NCBI RefSeq assembly: GCF_019423705.1
Contig: NZ_JAHZAX010000001.1
Span: forward strand, 251,998-315,997
DNA from: Ruminococcus sp.
GTDB taxonomy: Bacteria; Bacillota; Clostridia; Oscillospirales; Ruminococcaceae
Length of the DNA: 64,000 nt
Direction of reading: 5' to 3'
Positions 8,867-16,663 of the stretch are shown here, piece by piece (position 1 is the first letter of the stretch; every line of letters begins with the position of its first letter). Made by a program: the position numbers and the translations under genes. Under the pieces are notes generated by a model. It did no database searches. It saw only the letters and a list, made by a program, of their open reading frames with translations, and was not told the origin of the DNA.

Positions 8867-10613
8867 TACAGAGCAGAATATCTCCGAGATAAGGAGCAAG
8901 CTCAGCGCCTTTATTGACAACAAGAAAATCGCTGATATGCTGGGGGACGATTTCGTCCTTGAGCTGAAAAACTGGGACAAGCTTATCGAGAAAAAAAGCG
9001 AAGAGCCTTTCACACTTGTCATTCTTGGCGAGTTCAAAAGGGGCAAGAGCACCATTATAAACGCACTGCTCGGAAAAGAGCTTGCGCCGATAAACGTTAC
9101 TCCCGAGACTTATACGATAAACGAGATATCATTCGGCCATACACAATATGTTGAGGCCATACTCGAAAATGGGCAGCGTATACCACTATCCCTAGAGGAT
9201 ATAACGAGAGAGAAGCTTGAGCAGCGAATGAGACTTTTCCCTGCGAAGATAAGCTATGTTCAGATAAAGGACAACTCGCCGATACTCAAAGAGATAAGGA
9301 TAGTTGACACACCGGGTCTTTCCGACTTGGAATCGCTGGACAAACAGGTTATGGACTATATTGTCAATGCGGACGCTATAATGTATGCGGCTTCCTGCCT
9401 GCTGCCGTTCTCTGAAACGGAGCAGATATTCTTGGCGAGCCACGTCCAGCCCCAGCGTTTCGGTATGCTTTACATACTCGTGAATATGATCGACGCTATG
9501 AATTCCCAAAAGGACGCCGACAAGATACTAAAGCGTGTAAGGGGCATTTCCGAGCGTATCGTGCCAAACGCTATCGTTTACGGCATAAGCGGCGCAGATG
9601 AGCTGAGCCGAAAGCTTGGCAGAGAAAGGCCATTGGATAAGGGCACGAGAGAGTTTTACGAAACGCAGTTTTTCCAGTTCGAGCTTTCATTGCAGCGTGA
9701 CATTATTATGCAGAAGGACGTTATACGTTCAAGACGTGTTTTGACAATGCTTTCGCAGATGTGCGATGAGACGGCTGCAAAGCTGCGGCTCATAAGCGAC
9801 ATGGCAGAGCTTGACAAGCAGAAGCTTGAAGACCGTGCAAAGGATTTTGACGAGCAATGTGAAAAGCTTGCAAAGGCGCTTGAAGAAAAGAAGCCTGCTC
9901 TGCACCTGTCGATACTTGAGATGCAGCAGGAAGCGGAAGCGTGGATGTACGAATTTTTCTCAAAGCTGAGGGCAAGCATACTTGACTGCCGTCAGAAAGA
10001 CGAGAACGGCAACGACATTTACAGCCCCGAGGATATCGAGAAGTATTTCTATTCCTTCCTTATGGAAAAGGTGGGCGAAGCTTATCGCAACTGTATCGAG
10101 AGCCACCGTGACCGCATTGCGGAGCTTGTTGAAAGCACAGGCCGAGAGCTTGCAGGGGCGCTTGGCATAGACGATCTTTCAAAGGCGGCGAAAGCGCCGT
10201 CGGTGGAAATGATAATGCTTTCGCTGAACAAAAATGTAACACGTTCTGTAATGGGCGTAAAGCTTTTCGGTACAAGCGAGACGTTCCCCCCTGCAACTAT
10301 GTCAGTATTCAGCCTGCTGCTCAAAAAGAAAAAGCAGACTGACATTATCGATATTGCACTGGAAAATTATGACGATATAAGAAATAACATCGTTAAGGAT
10401 ATCAAGACAGTCTATCAAGACCTTGAAACAAAGGCCGTTGCAAGACTTGACAGCCTGTATCAGTATCAGGTCGAAATGGGCAGAGAAGCGCTGAATCAAG
10501 CGGCTCAGCTTATGACAGAATACGACAACGACGAGATCAGAGAGACTTTAGCCCTTGCAAAAGCAATGCTGGCAGAGCCGCAAAAGCTCGTGGCAGAGTG
10601 CCTTGTGGACTAG
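8859..10613 (+). CDS. Dynamin-like GTPase 2 (soluble)
   Basis: This 584-residue protein starts with GTG at 8859, overlapping the previous stop, with GGAGG 8 bases upstream. G1 is GEFKRGKST (residues 57-65), the switch threonine lies in VTPETYTINE, and G3 is DTPGLSDLE (about 149-157). A long helical region with coiled-coil character (about 320-380) follows. Unlike dynamin-like protein 1, it has no hydrophobic hairpin, so the two may act as a membrane/soluble pair, as bacterial dynamins often come in adjacent pairs. A strong terminator follows at 10638-10672. Confidence 0.83.
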   Translation: MDNTEQNISEIRSKLSAFIDNKKIADMLGDDFVLELKNWDKLIEKKSEEPFTLVILGEFKRGKSTIINALLGKELAPINVTPETYTINEISFGHTQYVEAILENGQRIPLSLEDITREKLEQRMRLFPAKISYVQIKDNSPILKEIRIVDTPGLSDLESLDKQVMDYIVNADAIMYAASCLLPFSETEQIFLASHVQPQRFGMLYILVNMIDAMNSQKDADKILKRVRGISERIVPNAIVYGISGADELSRKLGRERPLDKGTREFYETQFFQFELSLQRDIIMQKDVIRSRRVLTMLSQMCDETAAKLRLISDMAELDKQKLEDRAKDFDEQCEKLAKALEEKKPALHLSILEMQQEAEAWMYEFFSKLRASILDCRQKDENGNDIYSPEDIEKYFYSFLMEKVGEAYRNCIESHRDRIAELVESTGRELAGALGIDDLSKAAKAPSVEMIMLSLNKNVTRSVMGVKLFGTSETFPPATMSVFSLLLKKKKQTDIIDIALENYDDIRNNIVKDIKTVYQDLETKAVARLDSLYQYQVEMGREALNQAAQLMTEYDNDEIRETLALAKAMLAEPQKLVAECLVD

Positions 10614-10637
10614 GTTGTTGATTTGGTTTGATAAAAA

Positions 10638-10672
10638 AGAAATGCGATACCAGTTTTGTGGTATCGCATTTC
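10638..10672 (+). terminator. Terminator after dynamin-like gene 2
   Basis: AAATGCGATACCA and TGGTATCGCATTT form a 13-bp stem around a 6-base loop, followed by a weak T-rich tract. The promoter of toxin module 2 begins 19 bases later. Confidence 0.75.
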
Positions 10673-10690
10673 TGCTTTATAGCTTTATAT

Positions 10691-10719
10691 TTGACAAAAT
10701 TACATATTTGTGCTATAAT
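10691..10719 (+). promoter_or_regulatory. Promoter of toxin mRNA 2
   Basis: TTGACA (10691-10696), a 17-base spacer, TATAAT (10714-10719) in the context TGTGCTATAAT. It gives a 5' leader of about 110 nt carrying GGTAGGCGGTTGTCCTCC, a block also found in module 3. Confidence 0.8.
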
Positions 10720-10833
10720 TATGTCGGAAAAGGTAGATCTATACGGTAGGCGGTTGTCCTCCAAACGTACATAATCTGAATATTGTCGGCTGAAAAGTCA
10801 GGCAAAATAGGATATGGAAACGGAGGTGATAGA

Positions 10834-10920
10834 ATGGACTTAGTTTACTTCGTATTGACTATTGTGTTACTGATCGTTCTTAATGAACTGATAAAGAACA
10901 TAAAAAATAACCGCCCCTAA
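10834..10920 (+). CDS. Small hydrophobic toxin of type I TA module 2
   Basis: This encodes a 28-residue peptide starting MDLVYFVLTIVLLIV, with a single membrane helix and a basic tail (KNIKNNRP). GGAGGTGAT lies 6 bases before the ATG. It is a paralogue of the module 3 peptide, which starts MDIVYILLTIALIS and shares the KNNRP end, and it has the same size class as the Fst/Hol-Tox toxins. Its stop codon lies inside the hairpin that also ends the convergent antitoxin RNA. The long leader suggests that translation is held back by structure, as in known type I systems. It is too short for standard gene finders. Confidence 0.72.
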   Translation: MDLVYFVLTIVLLIVLNELIKNIKNNRP

Positions 10921-10991
10921 GCCAAAAGATGCGGTTATTTTTATAACTATTGTTTTCTAGAGGCCAACCGTCTATACGATCTGCCTTTTCC
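10898..10991 (-). ncRNA. Candidate type I antitoxin RNA 2
   Basis: A minus-strand RNA of about 94 nt would begin just after the -10 at 10998-11003 and end at the hairpin 10907-10939 (AATAACCGC..GCGGTTATT) with a U-rich tail. Its 5' end reads GGAAAAGGCAGATCGTATAG then ACGGTTGGCCTC. The toxin mRNA 5' end reads GGAAAAGGTAGATCTATAC then GGTAGGCGGTTGTCCTC. The two RNAs thus carry direct repeats, the hallmark of Fst-type pairing, and share a bidirectional terminator. Confidence 0.65.
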
Positions 10992-10997
10992 ACTCTT

Positions 10998-11026
10998 ATT
11001 ATACATCATAAAAAAAAGCGTGTCAA
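10998..11026 (-). promoter_or_regulatory. Promoter of antitoxin RNA 2
   Basis: On the minus strand: TTGACA (11021-11026), a 17-base spacer, TATAAT (10998-11003). The -35 box lies inside the 3' arm of the terminator hairpin at 11017-11050. Confidence 0.78.
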
Positions 11027-11050
11027 GTGGTTGACACGCTTTTTTTATTT
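11010..11050 (-). terminator. Terminator of the ABC-2 exporter operon
   Basis: AGCGTGTCAA-CCAC-TTGACACGCT followed on the minus strand by eight T. It overlaps the last bases of the permease gene region and embeds the -35 of antitoxin RNA 2. The plus strand also has a T-run. Confidence 0.8.
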
Positions 11051-12366
11051 TACTGTTTCTTTCCGAACGAGAAGCCTGCTTTGCGCTGCTTCTTTCCGCC
11101 TATGGACATTGTGAAGATGCGGTCGCTCATAAATACTTTCAGTGCGATGGTCATACAGATTACGAGGAGGATAAGCTGATAGATAAGTCCGCCCAGATAG
11201 AGTGGGTAATTGCCGAACATTACGTTCTCGCTTGCCATAAATGTATGGGTGAACGGGATAGCGTAAACGAGATATCTGAGGACAGGTGAGACTGTTTTGA
11301 TGTCAACTACCATTGAAAGCATATATGGTATCATCGCTGCAAGGGTGATGGGCAGGAGGAGAGTCTGTGCGGACTTTGCGTCCTTTGCCAATGCGCCAAG
11401 CACAAGTGAGATAGACAGGGCGATGAGGATCGACAGGAACATCTGGATACCAACAAGGACGTACTGGCCGATGTTCATTGTGAGACCGAGATTTTGCATT
11501 GCGTTTTCGTATACTGAGGTGTCTGCGCTGATGCCTGCGGTCAGGCTGCCTGTCATTTTGCTCATTCCGAACATATAAACTATTGCTTGGAGAGCTGCAA
11601 CAACGCCTGCGGCAAGCATTTTCGAGGTGAGGACGGAAAGTCTTGAAACAGGTGCGGAAAGCAGGGTCTCAAGGGTCTTGTCGATCTTCTCGGTGGAGAT
11701 CGCACTTAGTATCATCTGTGATGAGAACATTATAAGAACGAACATTATAATAGGTACGACCATACTTTGAGCAGAACAGAGGGAGAGGAGCATTGAGCTG
11801 CTGACGTTGTCGGACTTATTGCCTATTACTGTGGTCTCGTCAAGTTCGATAGGGTCTTCAAGCTGCGTGATCTGATCGGCGGAGATATCGATAGTCTGAT
11901 AGATCGTTGACTTAACGGCCTGCTCGATAACAGCGAGGGCTGTGGCTGAGCCTGTGTTCAGATTTGACATTGCGGCAAGGGAGGTCATACGCTGAACGAA
12001 CTGGACTTTTGCTTTTTCGTTGGCTGTGACCTGATCTGTAAAGCCCTGTGGGATTATTACGACGCTGTTCTCGTCAAGCTTTTTGAGCTCTTCGGAATAG
12101 TTATCGGAATTTATCTCCACGAGGCGAACTTCGCCGCCTTGTTCCTTGACTGTGGCTTTAAGGGCGGATATCACGTTCTTTGTGAACTCTGTGTTATCCT
12201 TATCGCAGATAGTGATATCGGCGGCGGTCTCGCTATTTTCGCTCATTGCGCCGGACATTGCTTGGCCTGCTGCCACAAGGACGATAACGGAGATGACCAT
12301 AGTCATAATGGTTTGTAGGCTGAGCATTTCTTTAAGTTCTTTTCTGAAAAGGTTATAGAATTTCAC
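11050..12366 (-). CDS. ABC-2 type exporter permease (NatB/YhaP-like)
   Basis: This protein of about 438 residues has an N-terminal membrane segment (FRKELKEMLSLQTIMTMVISVIVLVAAGQAM), a large extracytoplasmic domain (about 35-210), and five C-terminal membrane segments, the ABC2_membrane_3 layout. It should pair with the ATPase encoded just upstream to export an unknown substrate; in Bacillus NatAB this is sodium. The start is given as the GTG at 12366, because AGGGTGG lies 9 bases before it. A TTG at 12372 would sit too close to the ribosome site. The start overlaps the ATPase stop, so the pair is coupled. The C-terminus is Lys/Arg rich. Confidence 0.82.
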   Translation of the reverse strand: MKFYNLFRKELKEMLSLQTIMTMVISVIVLVAAGQAMSGAMSENSETAADITICDKDNTEFTKNVISALKATVKEQGGEVRLVEINSDNYSEELKKLDENSVVIIPQGFTDQVTANEKAKVQFVQRMTSLAAMSNLNTGSATALAVIEQAVKSTIYQTIDISADQITQLEDPIELDETTVIGNKSDNVSSSMLLSLCSAQSMVVPIIMFVLIMFSSQMILSAISTEKIDKTLETLLSAPVSRLSVLTSKMLAAGVVAALQAIVYMFGMSKMTGSLTAGISADTSVYENAMQNLGLTMNIGQYVLVGIQMFLSILIALSISLVLGALAKDAKSAQTLLLPITLAAMIPYMLSMVVDIKTVSPVLRYLVYAIPFTHTFMASENVMFGNYPLYLGGLIYQLILLVICMTIALKVFMSDRIFTMSIGGKKQRKAGFSFGKKQ

Positions 12367-13093
12367 GGTCAATCACCACCCTTTCAAAAACTTCTTCAAG
12401 GTTTGCTGCGCCGTACTTTTGGACGAGCTCTGACGGCTTGCCTATCTCTAGGAGATTGCCCTTTGCGATAATGCCCACACGGTCGGAGACGTACTCGATC
12501 TCCAGCATATTGTGGGAAGAGAGCAGGAAGCTCATACCCTCGGCGGCGAGTTTTTTTATCATACGTCTTATTTCGAGGGCGTTTATGATATCAAGTCCTG
12601 AGGTAGGCTCATCGAGGATAGCAAGAGCAGGCTTTGGCATAATTGCTCTTGCCAAAAGGAGCTTACGGGTCATACCTCTTGAATAGTTTGCGATCTTATC
12701 GTTAAGTCTGTCGCCAAGCTCGCAGATCTCGCTGCCACGCTTTACGAACTCATAAGCCTGCTGACCGTTATCTGCGTATATAGTCGCCATAAACTCGAGG
12801 TATGCTCTGCCCGTCATATTTTTATAAGCGCCTGCTTCGTCGGGCAGGTAGGTGATATTTTTTCTGACGAGGTCGGGCTCTGTGAGGATACTATGGCCTG
12901 CGACGATAGCGTCGCCCTCGGTGGCCTGCAAAAGTGTTGATATCATACGGATAGTTGTGGTCTTTCCGGCGCCGTTTGGGCCGATAAGGGCGAATATCTC
13001 GCCTTTTCCCACGTCAAAAGTGACGTTATGGGAGGCATAGACGCCTTTTTTATACTGTTTGGAAAGCCCTTTTACTTGTAAAACAGTTTCCAT
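12353..13093 (-). CDS. ABC transporter ATP-binding protein (NatA-like)
   Basis: This 246-residue ATPase has Walker A GPNGAGKTT, a signature region that reads YSRGMTRKL instead of LSGGQ, Walker B LAILDEPTSGLD, and the H-loop LLSSHN. The altered signature is common in NatA/CcmA-type exporters. The start at 13093 (METVLQVKGL) is set by GGGGGAT about 8 bases upstream; the upstream in-frame ATG at 13132 lacks a ribosome site. It overlaps the permease gene by 14 bases. A sigma-A type promoter with a nearby palindrome lies at 13147-13175. Confidence 0.88.
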   Translation of the reverse strand: METVLQVKGLSKQYKKGVYASHNVTFDVGKGEIFALIGPNGAGKTTTIRMISTLLQATEGDAIVAGHSILTEPDLVRKNITYLPDEAGAYKNMTGRAYLEFMATIYADNGQQAYEFVKRGSEICELGDRLNDKIANYSRGMTRKLLLARAIMPKPALAILDEPTSGLDIINALEIRRMIKKLAAEGMSFLLSSHNMLEIEYVSDRVGIIAKGNLLEIGKPSELVQKYGAANLEEVFERVVIDREIL

Positions 13094-13146
13094 TACTGAT
13101 TTATCCCCCATTCTTTGTTTCTTATTACACATTTATGAATATTTTA

Positions 13147-13175
13147 AGTATATCACAATGCTCCAATGGTGTCAA
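13147..13175 (-). promoter_or_regulatory. Exporter operon promoter with overlapping palindrome
   Basis: On the minus strand: TTGACA (13170-13175), a 17-base spacer, TATACT (13147-13152). The -35 lies inside interlocked palindromes GTCAATTGAC and GACAATTGTC (13171-13188), a possible operator. Confidence 0.65.
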
Positions 13176-13877
13176 TTGACAATTGTCATATGACATTCGT
13201 CAGCGTTTTTATGACTTTCAAATATTCGCAAGGTAAATGTAGCTTACTAAGAGTATAGCACGGCGGAGTTCTTTTGTCAACTGTTTTTGCAGACTTTTTT
13301 CAGAATAGATACGCTGTTTTTCTTATATTTACGTTTTCTCTGCGTAAAAATCGTTTACATTGTTTTTTTGAACGATCAACATTACATTATGATTACAAAT
13401 CAAGTCACAATTCGTACACGGGTGCGGTTTTGGAGTACATTTTTTTGGATAATGGGCTGTAATAATATGATTACATTTCGGTTACAAAGCTGGGTAAAAA
13501 AACGGACGATTGTTGAAAACTTTTCGATTTTCAACTTCTAAGTTATGATTTGGGGCGAGTTTTTAACATTTTCAACAGAGTTTTCAACACTTTTAAAAGT
13601 TATCAACCATAGTTTTCAACTGTCCAAAAATGTTCTTGTTACCGATTTTTAATCATTTGTAATTTATTCATTTTTGAGACTTATTTGGTTGCTTTGGGGT
13701 AAATGGTACGATTATATTTTTGCTTTTTGGCTTTTTCACCAATTGGGCGGTTGAAAGTTTGTGAATAATTTATTACATAATATGGTTCTTTAATGTTTAC
13801 AAAATAGGTTAAATGTGATAAACTATTATTTGTGGGTTTATGTGTTTTATAAATAGTATTATAAAAGGAGAAAAATT
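13176..13877 (+). promoter_or_regulatory. AT-rich upstream region of the GH5 gene with TTTTCAAC motif cluster and promoter
   Basis: There is no credible gene in this ~700-bp gap. An inverted pair GTTGAAAA/TTTTCAAC spans 13512-13535, and direct copies follow at 13569-13576, 13581-13588, 13600-13607 (as TTATCAAC) and 13613-13620. The likely promoter is TTTACA (13796-13801), a 17-base spacer and TAAACT (13819-13824), with AAAAGGAG just before the ATG. The motif cluster may bind a regulator; some copies are two bases from a DnaA box. Confidence 0.5.
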
Positions 13878-15512
13878 ATGGAATTAGGAAAGTCTTTTAA
13901 AAAGGCGGCTGCTGTTCTTCTTACTTCAGTCACCCTTTTATCCGCTGCGGCTGCTTTGCCTATCAGCGGTAATGACACGCTTCTCTCCTCTACTGCCATA
14001 ACAGTCGAGGCTGCCAGCGTTGGAAAGGTTTCGGGGCTCACCTCTAAGACCCTCAGCAACAGTCAGATCAAGCTCAGCTGGAAGAAGGTCAGCGGTGCTT
14101 CGGGTTACTCAGTTTGTATGCGCAAAAATGGTCAATACCCTCAGATCGCTGATGTCAAGGGCGGTTCGGCCCTTACTTACACAGTTAGCGGTCTGCCAAA
14201 CGCCACCCGTGAGAATTTCAAGGTGCGTGCTTACAAGACTGTTAACGGCAAAAAGGTTTATGGCGCTTACTCCGGCAACTGGAACACGGCGACCAACCCA
14301 CAGGCTGCAAAAGGGCTCAAGGTAAAGTCAACATCTTACAATAGCGTTACTCTCAGCTGGACAAAGATCGGCTGCACAAATTACAGAGTATTCCAGCTCA
14401 AGAGCGGTGAATGGAAGGAAGTCGGCAAGACGACCTCCACAAGTTACACGGTCAAGAACCTTAGCCAGAAGACGACTTACAAATTCAAGATAAGAGCCTG
14501 CAAGGCTGATGACAAGGGCGCTAATCATTACGGCAAATACTCTTCTGAGGTATCGGCAAAGACCACGAAAGCCCCTGCAAATCTGACCCCTGTTCAGAAG
14601 CACGGACAGCTTTCCGTCAAGGGTGCGAACATTGTTGACAAGGACGGCAACAAGTTCAAGATCAAGGGAATGTCAACTCACGGCATTATGTGGGAAGATT
14701 TTTCAGATATCCTCACAAAGGATTCTTTGAAGGTGCTGAGAGACGACTGGAAGTGCAACACTATCAGAATTGCGATGTACACATATGAATGGGGCGGTTA
14801 CTGCACAGAGAACGGCAAGTATCAATCTCAGGCAAAGCAGAAGGTCAAGACTGGTGTTGAGAACGCAAAGAGCCTTGGAATGTACGCTATCATCGACTGG
14901 CACGTTCTTAATGACAAAGACCCGAACACATACAAGACTGAGGCTGTCAAGTTCTTTACTGAAATGGCAAAGACATACAAAGATTACGACAACGTAATGT
15001 ACGAGATCTGCAACGAGCCAAATGGCGGAATAACTTGGACAGGCGGAATAAAGAGTTATTGTCAGAGCGTTGTGAACGCTATCAGAAAGTATGACAAGGA
15101 CGCTATCATAATCTGCGGCACAGGCAATTGGAGCCAAGACATCGATCAAGTTCTCGGCAACAAACTTTCTGACAAAAACTGCGTATATGCGCTGCATTTC
15201 TATGCAAACACCCATACAGACTGGCTGAGAAACAGGCTCAAGACCTGTTATAACAAGGGCTTGCCTGTACTTGTATCAGAGTTCGGCACTTGTGACGCAA
15301 GCGGCAACGGCGGATACAATGCATATCAGTCGAAACTTTGGCTGCAGCTTCTTGACTCGCTGAATGTTGGTTACATAAACTGGTCAGCCTGCGCAAAGAG
15401 CGAGACGGCTTCCGCATTTGTCAGCGGCACGAACCTCAAGAAGATACCAAGCGGCACGTCAAAGCTCACACAGAGCGGCAAATTTGTCCGTGACTGGTAC
15501 AGGAACCATTAA
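13878..15512 (+). CDS. Secreted GH5 endoglucanase with two FN3 domains
   Basis: This 544-residue protein has a signal peptide (about 1-45, LLSAAAALP). Two fibronectin type III domains follow (about 48-140 and 145-235), each with WKKVSG/WTKIG starts and YxVxxL.PxTxYxFKxRA patterns, then a GH5 catalytic domain (about 245-540). The acid/base is in YEICNEPNG and the nucleophile in VSEFGTCDASG; the conserved His lies in DWHVLND. The closest style is GH5 subfamily 2 endo-1,4-glucanases. There is no dockerin, CBM or sortase signal, so it is probably freely secreted; the FN3 domains act as spacers. It is transcribed alone and ends at a strong terminator. Confidence 0.9.
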   Translation: MELGKSFKKAAAVLLTSVTLLSAAAALPISGNDTLLSSTAITVEAASVGKVSGLTSKTLSNSQIKLSWKKVSGASGYSVCMRKNGQYPQIADVKGGSALTYTVSGLPNATRENFKVRAYKTVNGKKVYGAYSGNWNTATNPQAAKGLKVKSTSYNSVTLSWTKIGCTNYRVFQLKSGEWKEVGKTTSTSYTVKNLSQKTTYKFKIRACKADDKGANHYGKYSSEVSAKTTKAPANLTPVQKHGQLSVKGANIVDKDGNKFKIKGMSTHGIMWEDFSDILTKDSLKVLRDDWKCNTIRIAMYTYEWGGYCTENGKYQSQAKQKVKTGVENAKSLGMYAIIDWHVLNDKDPNTYKTEAVKFFTEMAKTYKDYDNVMYEICNEPNGGITWTGGIKSYCQSVVNAIRKYDKDAIIICGTGNWSQDIDQVLGNKLSDKNCVYALHFYANTHTDWLRNRLKTCYNKGLPVLVSEFGTCDASGNGGYNAYQSKLWLQLLDSLNVGYINWSACAKSETASAFVSGTNLKKIPSGTSKLTQSGKFVRDWYRNH

Positions 15513-15528
15513 AAGCATTTTGTAGATA

Positions 15529-15573
15529 AAAAAAGACAGACCCATCGTTTTTACGATGGGTCTGTCTTTTTTA
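15529..15573 (+). terminator. Terminator after the GH5 gene (bidirectional)
   Basis: AAAAAGACAGACCCATCG and CGATGGGTCTGTCTTTTT form an 18-bp stem with T-runs on both strands. It serves the converging GH5 gene and the zinc-ribbon gene at 15590-16348. Confidence 0.88.
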
Positions 15574-15589
15574 TTCGCTTAGATCTGGA

Positions 15590-16348
15590 CTAAGAAACGA
15601 GGCCGGTGTCCTCGTCTACGATTCCATTGTCTTGGGTTAGGTTGAAAATACACCATTTTCCGCTGCATTTGCCTACATAGATGTAAAGCTTTGCGTCCTC
15701 TGAGCCCTTTGAGCCTTTGAAGGTCACGTTGGTAACGACTTCGTATGCTTCTGATATGCTGGGGGCGGAGCCGTAAAAGCTCTTGTATTCGCTTAGACCA
15801 TACTCCGATTTGTCAAGCTTTGTCTCACGGCCGAAGCTTACGTCGATGGTGTAATCTGCGCCGTAGCTGTCGATAAAGTCGCCGTAAAGGACTTCTTTCA
15901 TTACCTGCTCTTTGCCATAGCCGCCTTCGGTGCGCTGCTGCTCGTATTCGTTTTTCATCTCTTTCGGGAAGCACTCGATAAAGCTGTCAAAGTCGCTGGT
16001 CTCGATGGACTTGAAGTATTTTTCGATGACGTCCGTCTCGGTGGAGCTGAATATTACGCCGCTTTTGTAAAGCACCGCAACGATCACGCCGATGACTACA
16101 ACTGCCACGATGGCAAGGGTCTTTTTGCCTGCGTTGGGGTCATAATGGCGCTTTATTTCCGTCTCGGCTTTTTCCTTTTTCCACTCCGCATAGAGGGCTT
16201 TGTCCTCTTCGGTCTGGAAGCGTTCCGGCTTTGTGGGCTTTTTGTATTTATCGGCGGCGTGGGTCTTGACGTTTGGGTCGCCGTATCCGCATTTATCGCA
16301 ATAATCGCCGTCGTAATAATTACCGCAAGACTTACATAATTTTGACAT
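15590..16348 (-). CDS. Zinc-ribbon membrane protein with extracytoplasmic domain (family member 1)
   Basis: This 252-residue protein begins with a zinc ribbon, CKSCGNYYDGDYCDKCG, then a charged linker, one membrane segment (about residues 75-95, TLAIVAVVVIGVIVAVLY), and an outer domain of about 150 residues. That domain shares the pattern TKLDKSE..Y and a final V.GKCSGKWCIFNL strand with the proteins at 38462-39223 and 39336-39851, suggesting an NTF2-like or DUF4878-type fold. The function is unknown. GAGG lies before the ATG at 16348. A promoter is seen at 16381-16410 (TTGCAG, 18-base spacer, TATAAT). Confidence 0.75.
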   Translation of the reverse strand: MSKLCKSCGNYYDGDYCDKCGYGDPNVKTHAADKYKKPTKPERFQTEEDKALYAEWKKEKAETEIKRHYDPNAGKKTLAIVAVVVIGVIVAVLYKSGVIFSSTETDVIEKYFKSIETSDFDSFIECFPKEMKNEYEQQRTEGGYGKEQVMKEVLYGDFIDSYGADYTIDVSFGRETKLDKSEYGLSEYKSFYGSAPSISEAYEVVTNVTFKGSKGSEDAKLYIYVGKCSGKWCIFNLTQDNGIVDEDTGLVS

Positions 16349-16663
16349 ATATTATACCTCGTGATCGTCTGTTTTTTGTTATTATACCTATTATAACACT
16401 TAGTCTGCAACAAAAGTGGGAAATTAACTACATACAAAAACAGTACATTTTCGTCCTTGAAGTTCCATTTGTTTCAGGCTTTTTATTCAATCTCTATTAT
16501 AATACTATTCCTATATTTTTGTCAAGATTGGGCAATAGCCACACACCGCATTTTTTCTTTTATTTTTTTCACCACAAGAAAAGCTGCCCCAGATAAGTCT
16601 GGGACAGCTTTTCCCTGAAGTAAAAGAATATGAAAAAATATGAAGAAAGCTTAATTGATAGGT
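16349..16663 (-). promoter_or_regulatory. Gap with the zinc-ribbon gene promoter and the HtrA terminator
   Basis: The minus-strand promoter is CTGCAA (16405-16410, read as TTGCAG) with ATTATA at 16381-16386. The terminator at 16577-16615 (AAAAGCTGCCCCAGA with TCTGGGACAGCTTTT) ends the HtrA gene on the minus strand? It lies before that gene on the map but after its stop in minus-strand reading, as required. The remainder is AT-rich without ORFs. Confidence 0.6.
16577..16615 (-). terminator. Terminator of the HtrA gene
   Basis: A 15-bp stem AAAAGCTGTCCCAGA/TCTGGGGCAGCTTTT with one mismatch and a TTTTCTTG tail on the minus strand, about 50 bases after the stop codon. Confidence 0.82.

Noticed and set aside
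13176..13877. Possible replication origin because of AT-richness and DnaA-box-like words
   Set aside because: No dnaA, dnaN or gidA genes nearby and the words differ from the DnaA box at two positions; kept only as a motif cluster.
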